Shown here in pieces: positions 59,774-64,000 of a DNA stretch of 64,000 bases; position 1 is the first letter of the stretch; every line of letters begins with the position of its first letter. The translations under genes were made by a program, and so were the position numbers. The stretch covers positions 12,758,501-12,822,500 of the forward strand of contig CM051517.1 of assembly GCA_028015205.1 (NCBI GenBank), given 5' to 3'. This stretch comes from Mytilisepta virgata (taxonomy: Eukaryota; Mollusca; Bivalvia; Mytilida; Mytilidae). Below the pieces are notes generated by a model. That model made no database searches, was not told where the DNA came from, and saw nothing but the letters and a program-made list of their open reading frames with translations.

Positions 59774-60139
59774 CTGAAAAAGAATAAATCATTGGTAAAG
59801 CTATAGAAATTCAGAACTCAAACATTTTTATACACATTATGCAATTTGAAATTCACTAGTGTGATAAAAAATTTTATAGTTATGTTATACTTTTTAAATT
59901 AAATACAATTTGTCTTGCTTGGAGAAGGCATAAATTTTACAATCATAATATAAATTAGTGAAAACATTTTCAAGTTTTGTCCCCTTGACTTGTATTTTTA
60001 TACATCCGTATAAGAACAGTAATTGGATTTGATATGGCAATATTGTATGTAATGTTTTATTGCATATTTCATACTAATTTTGACTTAAAGTATACAAAGC
60101 ACAGGGACTCCTATGAAATTATCTCTGATTTAAAATAAA
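59774..60139 (-). other. Intron, nothing recognised
   Basis: AT-rich DNA upstream (minus strand) of the terminal exon. No exon or repeat edge seen. Confidence 0.45.
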
Positions 60140-60499
60140 GGTCAAAACATTTATATGACAGATGTCCAGTTTTGGCCACAGAAATTGCTGGATGTGATTA
60201 TCACATTTACATTTTAATCTTCTCCTCTGACATCAATGGGTTAAATTGGACCAAAATTTGGTGGAATGGTCCTTGCCAATGGGAAGCCCCCTATCAAAAT
60301 TGTATCTATGATTCTGGACCTCCAACAAATATAGCTTCCATTACTAAAAATACAATCAGCAAAAAAATATTTAAAACCTTCCCTTCTTAAACAACTGGGG
60401 CAGTTGAAACAAACATTGATGGAATAGTCCTTAGATGGTCCCCTTTCAACATTTTGTTCAAGGGCCCAGACCTTGGACCAATATGGCCATTGTTACTTA

Positions 60500-60612
60500 A
60501 ACAAGAACTTGAGGCTCCCATGAGCCTGTATCACTCACCAGTAGTTTCAGAGGAGAAGAATTTTAAAGGAAAGATTATAACGACGACAGATGCCAAGTGA
60601 GCTAAAATCAGC
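60500..60612 (-). mobile_element. Miniature family A element, both ends, about 110 bp
   Basis: Reads in reverse from 'TTAGCTCACTTGGCATC' at 60612 to 'GGTGAGTGATACAGGCTCAT' and hairpin 'GAGCCTCAAGTTCTTG' at 60500, with less than one internal unit. Its orientation is opposite to the units around it. It looks like an internal deletion derivative with both termini. Confidence 0.65.
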
Positions 60613-60949
60613 AAATGAATGCTATAAAATCTCCTTTGAAACTGCTGGTCCAATTGAGGCTTAAGTTTAATAGAATGGTCCTTAGATTTTCTCATTTTAA
60701 AATTGTGTTTGGGGTCCAGACCTTGAAGCAATATGGTCTCTGTTACAAAAACAGAGAATCTGCAAAATTAAATTAAAAAATCTCCTCTTCTGCAACTAAA
60801 TTAATTTACTATGGAAATTCAGACCAAATTTTAGTTAGTCCTTTCATGGTCCCCTTTCATACTTTGTATTCAAGGTTCAAGACTATGGACCAAAATGGCC
60901 ACCATTATCTAAAAAAAAACAAAACTGCAAAATAATACAGAACTAGAGA

Positions 60950-61320
60950 TTGTTTCTATAAGACACCAATGCCCTGTCCTCCTCAAGCATAAATGAAGGT
61001 CATAATGCCTAAAACTTCTTTAGATGTTTTGTACTATATAAGCTGATTGTAGCTGTTAGATATCATTAACGTATTACCATAGGCTCTTTAAAAATACACC
61101 TAAATGCAAAAATTTCACCAAAGTCACTCAAGCATAAAATGTAGATCGTGGTAATTCAATAGTTATTGATATTTGTTGTATTATATAAGATAAATGAAAT
61201 GGTGTAATATCACTAATATTTATCAACAACTTTCGGTGAAATGAATCCCAATGCAATAAGTTAACCAAGTCACTAAGGCATGTAATGTATGCCATTATGA
61301 CCTTTGTGGACAATTCATAA
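60950..61320 (-). repeat. Family H units, inverse orientation
   Basis: 'CAAGCATAAATGAAGGTCATAATGCC', 'TTGTACTATATAAGCTGATTGTAGC' and 'CACCTAAATGCAAAAATTTCACC' are the reverse complement of the 12.05-12.56 kb units, about 146-150 bases apart. Inserted within A units. Confidence 0.6.
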
Positions 61321-61465
61321 ATATCTTCTCCTCTGAAACTACTTTGGCAAAGACTTTCTAAGGTAGACCTCTTCAAAATTGTATCCAGATTGTTGACCAA
61401 CACAGCCACTGTTACTGAAAAAGAAATCATCAAAAAGTACTGATGAGCTTTTTCCAAGTCTTTAC

Positions 61466-61564
61466 CTTTCTTTGCACAAGTAATGCGGAAGCATGTGCTC
61501 CAATGCCTATATGTTGCTGGCTTAAAATATCAATTTGGGTAGTCATAAGTTTAATAATTTGACA
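61466..61564 (-). CDS. Possible internal exon, same or another minus-strand gene
   Basis: 33 codons open only in one frame: CQIIKLMTTQIDILSQQHIG then IGAHASALLVQRK. Donor AAAG|GTAAAG is good; the acceptor GATAGGTTAG has a weak pyrimidine tract. It ends in phase 0 whereas the exon at 59773 needs phase 2, so a further exon of 3n+2 bases would be required between them. It looks amphipathic and protein-like but could be chance. Confidence 0.4.
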
Positions 61565-61606
61565 CTAACCTATCCCATTATAAAAAGCCCCTTACCTCTC
61601 AATACT

Positions 61607-61874
61607 TTTTTGTTTGTTTGTTTAGTTGAGGTTTTATGATGTTTTCAGCACATTTGGCTATTTCGCGGCGGCCAGTTTTTATTGGTGGAGGAAGCCGGAG
61701 TACCCGTGGAGAACCACCAACCTTTGGTATGAAAATTGGCAATCCTTGTCGATTTAGATCGGAGTCAAACACACACTGCCACAGGGGAGATTCGAACTCA
61801 CAACCTAAGTGCTGACAGGCTAGTGATCATTAGTAGTCATGAAGAACAAACTAGACCACTCGGCCACCGAGGCC
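61607..61874 (-). mobile_element. tRNA-derived SINE, same family as 25719
   Basis: On the minus strand: GGCCTCGGTGGCCGAGTGGT head, B box GAGTTCGAATCTCCCC, core TACTCCGGCTTCCTCCACCA and AACTGGCCGCCGCGAAATAG, tail CTAAACAAACAAACAAA. Possible flanking repeat TCAATA(C/T)T. It diverges from the 25.7 kb copy mainly in the middle. Confidence 0.85.
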
Positions 61875-62064
61875 CCCCTATCAATATTTATTTAATATAT
61901 TATATGATCTAGTGTGTTGCAAGACTACAGTCCCCATGACCAAAGTCCAATTAAATGAGCATTTATTTATATTGCAATTGTTAAATTTTGGTTGGGTTTA
62001 CCCGTATCTACTGTGGTTTTTAAGTAAAATAAGGTTAAAATCATAATGAAAAGCATTAATAAAT

Positions 62065-62830
62065 TGCTTGGCTGAGCGCAGCTGGATACGACCGCAGAGG
62101 TCCAACCCTGAACAGTTGGGGTAAAAATGGACACAATATTCGCACTTGATACAGGTCTGAATTTGGATTGTAATTAAATATTTGACACATAATAGGTTTC
62201 TGACACAGAATAACTGTAGTCAAAGAACTTAGAATTGGTCATATGATTTGAATTTATATTCAATTTTTTGCTTTTTGTGCAATACAATATGCTGTTGCGA
62301 ATTGAAACCCCCCCCCTCCCCCACCCCCAAAATAAAAATTCTACCCCTTTTTTTGCTTTTGTGCAATACACTATGCTGTTGCGTATTGACCCTCCCAAAA
62401 AAGAAAAAAAGATTATTGTACCCCCATCCCCGCTCTTTTTTTTTGCAAAATAAAAAATATTTGAAGAAATTTTCTTTTTAATTTCTGAAATCTGAAATGA
62501 GAAAAAATTGTCCCCCTCCCCACAATTTCTTATTTACCCCCCCTAAAAAAAATTTCCACCCCCCCCTTTCCCTTTTTCCAAAAAAAAAATTCTTTCCCTC
62601 AAGATATGGTCATAATCCCTATTCAAATTTCTCATGGAGTTTGCAAACATAATTACCCATTTAAATAATAATATTAATTAATAGTAAATTCTAAAAATAA
62701 ATTGACAGCTATAAATCACCCAAAGACAATCTACATTTCTTTATACATAATTTACAAGCAGTGTAAGGGAGGTAATCGAATCATACACAACATTTTACTT
62801 TAAATGTGTTTGGATTACCTCCCTTACACC
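62065..62830 (-). mobile_element. Family F element, 3' part
   Basis: Minus-strand counterpart of 23400-24000 plus 29090-29233. It ends CCTCTGCGGTCGTATCCAGC with hairpin GCTGCGCTCAGC. It contains the same G-rich tracts (seen here as C runs at 62308-62330 and 62520-62570). A small palindrome, GTGTAAGGGAGGTAATC and its inverse, sits at 62761-62829. Confidence 0.7.
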
Positions 62831-63235
62831 AAGATAATAACCAAAAACTGCAAAATTTACTAAAATTTACCAGTTCAGGGACAGCAACCCAACAAAGGGT
62901 TGTCTGAAATTTTCAGGGCAGATAGATCTTAACCTGATGAACATTTTTACCACATCAAATTTACTCTAAATACTTTAATTTCAGAGATATAAGCCAAAAA
63001 CTGCACTTACTCCCTATGTTCTATTTTTAGCCATGGCGGCCATGTTGATTGGCAGGCGGGGTGGTCGGACATATTTTTTAAACTAGATACCCCAATGATG
63101 ATTGTGGCCAAGTTTGGTTACATTTGGCCCAGTAGTTTCAGAGGAGGAGATTTTTGTAAAAGTTAACAGACGACGACGGACGACGGACACCAAGTGATGA
63201 GAAAAGCTCACTTGACCTTTCAGGTCAAGTAAGCT
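62831..63235 (-). mobile_element. Family A element, 5' part
   Basis: Minus strand: TTAGCTTACTTGACCTGAAA..GGTCAAGTGAGCTTTTCTC, CCGTCGTCGTCTGTTAACTT, AAACTACTGGGCCAAATG, ATCAACATGGCCGCCATGGC, GGGTTGCTGTCCC. It lacks a 3' end and runs straight into F. The frame again encodes [14 protein letters not shown]. Confidence 0.65.
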
Positions 63236-64000
63236 AATAATACTACACAGAATTTGGAAGACATTAAATAATGACACAAGGTAGACTAAGGTAAATCTAA
63301 ATTTATACCAAATTGTAATTTATCCCCTTATGAAATAAATCTATAACAAATTAGTTAATTCATTAAGGTAAATAGATGGAAGCAGTCGGAAACAACAGCA
63401 ACATGTATCCCCACAATCCCTGTGCACCCCTTTCACAATCATATGTTTGAATATTGGCCCAAATTTTAAAAAATCTAATTTCTAAACACTTATTGTGCAT
63501 CTATATACAGTGTATGACAATAGAAATTGCCAATGTATAGAATTAAAATGCATAAGGTATAAAAATGAAAGAGGAGAAAACTCACAATTTCAAAAAGTAT
63601 TGATGATCAAAATTCTAAAACCTTATGCGATGCTACAAGTAATATATTAAAATACCGTATAGCAGGTAATATTCACGGGGATTTTATTTTCGCCTATTTT
63701 GGCGGATAAATCAAAATCGCAAAAATTAATTCTGCGAAAGTTTATTCCAACATTTGGTACTTTCAAATAGCTAAGGAGTTTTGTGAACGATTTTTTATTT
63801 TCAGGTCGGCTGGTCAACAACGGTATGTTAGTTTTAACAAAATGCCAAAGGGCATTGTACATATGTATAAAATGACGTTGTGAGTTTCAATTAAACTGAG
63901 TTATTTTTACACATAAAGCATTTGCGTTTTTGAACTCGGAAGATGAGTATCTTAAACTTCTTAAAGCCTAAGAAACTTTACCTTGTGAGAATTCTGAAAT
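63236..64000. other. Right edge; possible small repeat at 63653-63790
   Basis: 'CCGTATAGCAGGTAATATTC', 'GGGGATTTTATTTTCGCC' and the short palindrome CGCCTATTTTGGCG resemble a dispersed molluscan repeat, but no inverted end is visible. Nothing else supported. Confidence 0.35.

Larger units (their letters stand above)
60140..61460 (+). repeat. Worn family A units with H insertion
   Basis: 'TTTTAATCTTCTCCTCTGACAT', 'CTCCTTTGAAACTGCTGGTCC' and 'TCTTCTCCTCTGAAACTACT' mark A units at about 60210, 60630 and 61325. No clean outer ends. The array is broken by a mini A element on the other strand and by family H. Confidence 0.55.

Overview
The window is animal nuclear DNA, AT-rich and intron-rich, and very probably from a bivalve mollusc, most likely a mussel-like species. 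The evidence is spliced genes with GT-AG introns, tRNA-derived SINEs carrying a core resembling that of bivalve SINEs, a Tc1-type transposon, a DD-type reverse transcriptase fragment, and long arrays of element families known from bivalve genomes (units with 'TTTTAGCTCACCTG' ends, 'TATACGACCGCA' ends and so on). The species call rests on repeat style and is not proven. I saw no rRNA, no intact tRNA, no CRISPR and no prokaryotic operon.

Real host genes are few. (1) NUDT17, + strand, six coding exons from 9703 to 21476. The Nudix box is complete, and only a short 5' coding exon is missing. (2) A minus-strand gene, 33059-39638, with three exons visible. Two short exons resemble a Sin3-type PAH helix bundle and are followed by a long disordered, basic-ended last exon. 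Its start was not found. (3) A + strand gene, 48802-53380, with a large first exon and a short last exon ending in ERPAWNDRFMY; I do not recognise the family. (4) A minus-strand terminal exon at 59623-59773, with a possible upstream exon at 61466-61564, from an unrecognised gene.

Most of the rest is transposable-element sequence, much of it nested. Left end (0.6-3.7 kb): a short element with terminal inverted repeats, then a decayed reverse transcriptase lying between two ATAAGATATC palindrome arrays. 10.7-23 kb: families C, H and A fill the NUDT17 introns and 3' flank, with A copies inside A copies and head to tail. 22.9-29.2 kb: a family F element whose 3' half is present twice around a 4.3 kb block. 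That block carries eight copies of a 15-base motif, the first four about 354 bases apart, and is itself interrupted by a SINE and by a family D element that contains element E. 36-46.9 kb: families J and A, a SINE, foldback DNA, a 272-base tandem repeat split by a 1,498 bp Tc1 element, and twin 550 bp TA-flanked MITEs next to a LINE tail. 52.8-63.2 kb: a second copy of E, family G holding an H insertion, and an A array holding a Harbinger-type MITE and a hAT-type element with clear target duplications, followed by more A, H, SINE and F.

The genes do not form a functional unit. What links the window is its repeats. Families unrelated in sequence share one design (T-rich edge, terminal palindrome, tandem units of about 142-167 bases, inverted copy of the start near the end, small 3' hairpin). 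I infer that they are non-autonomous Helentron/pearl-type elements.
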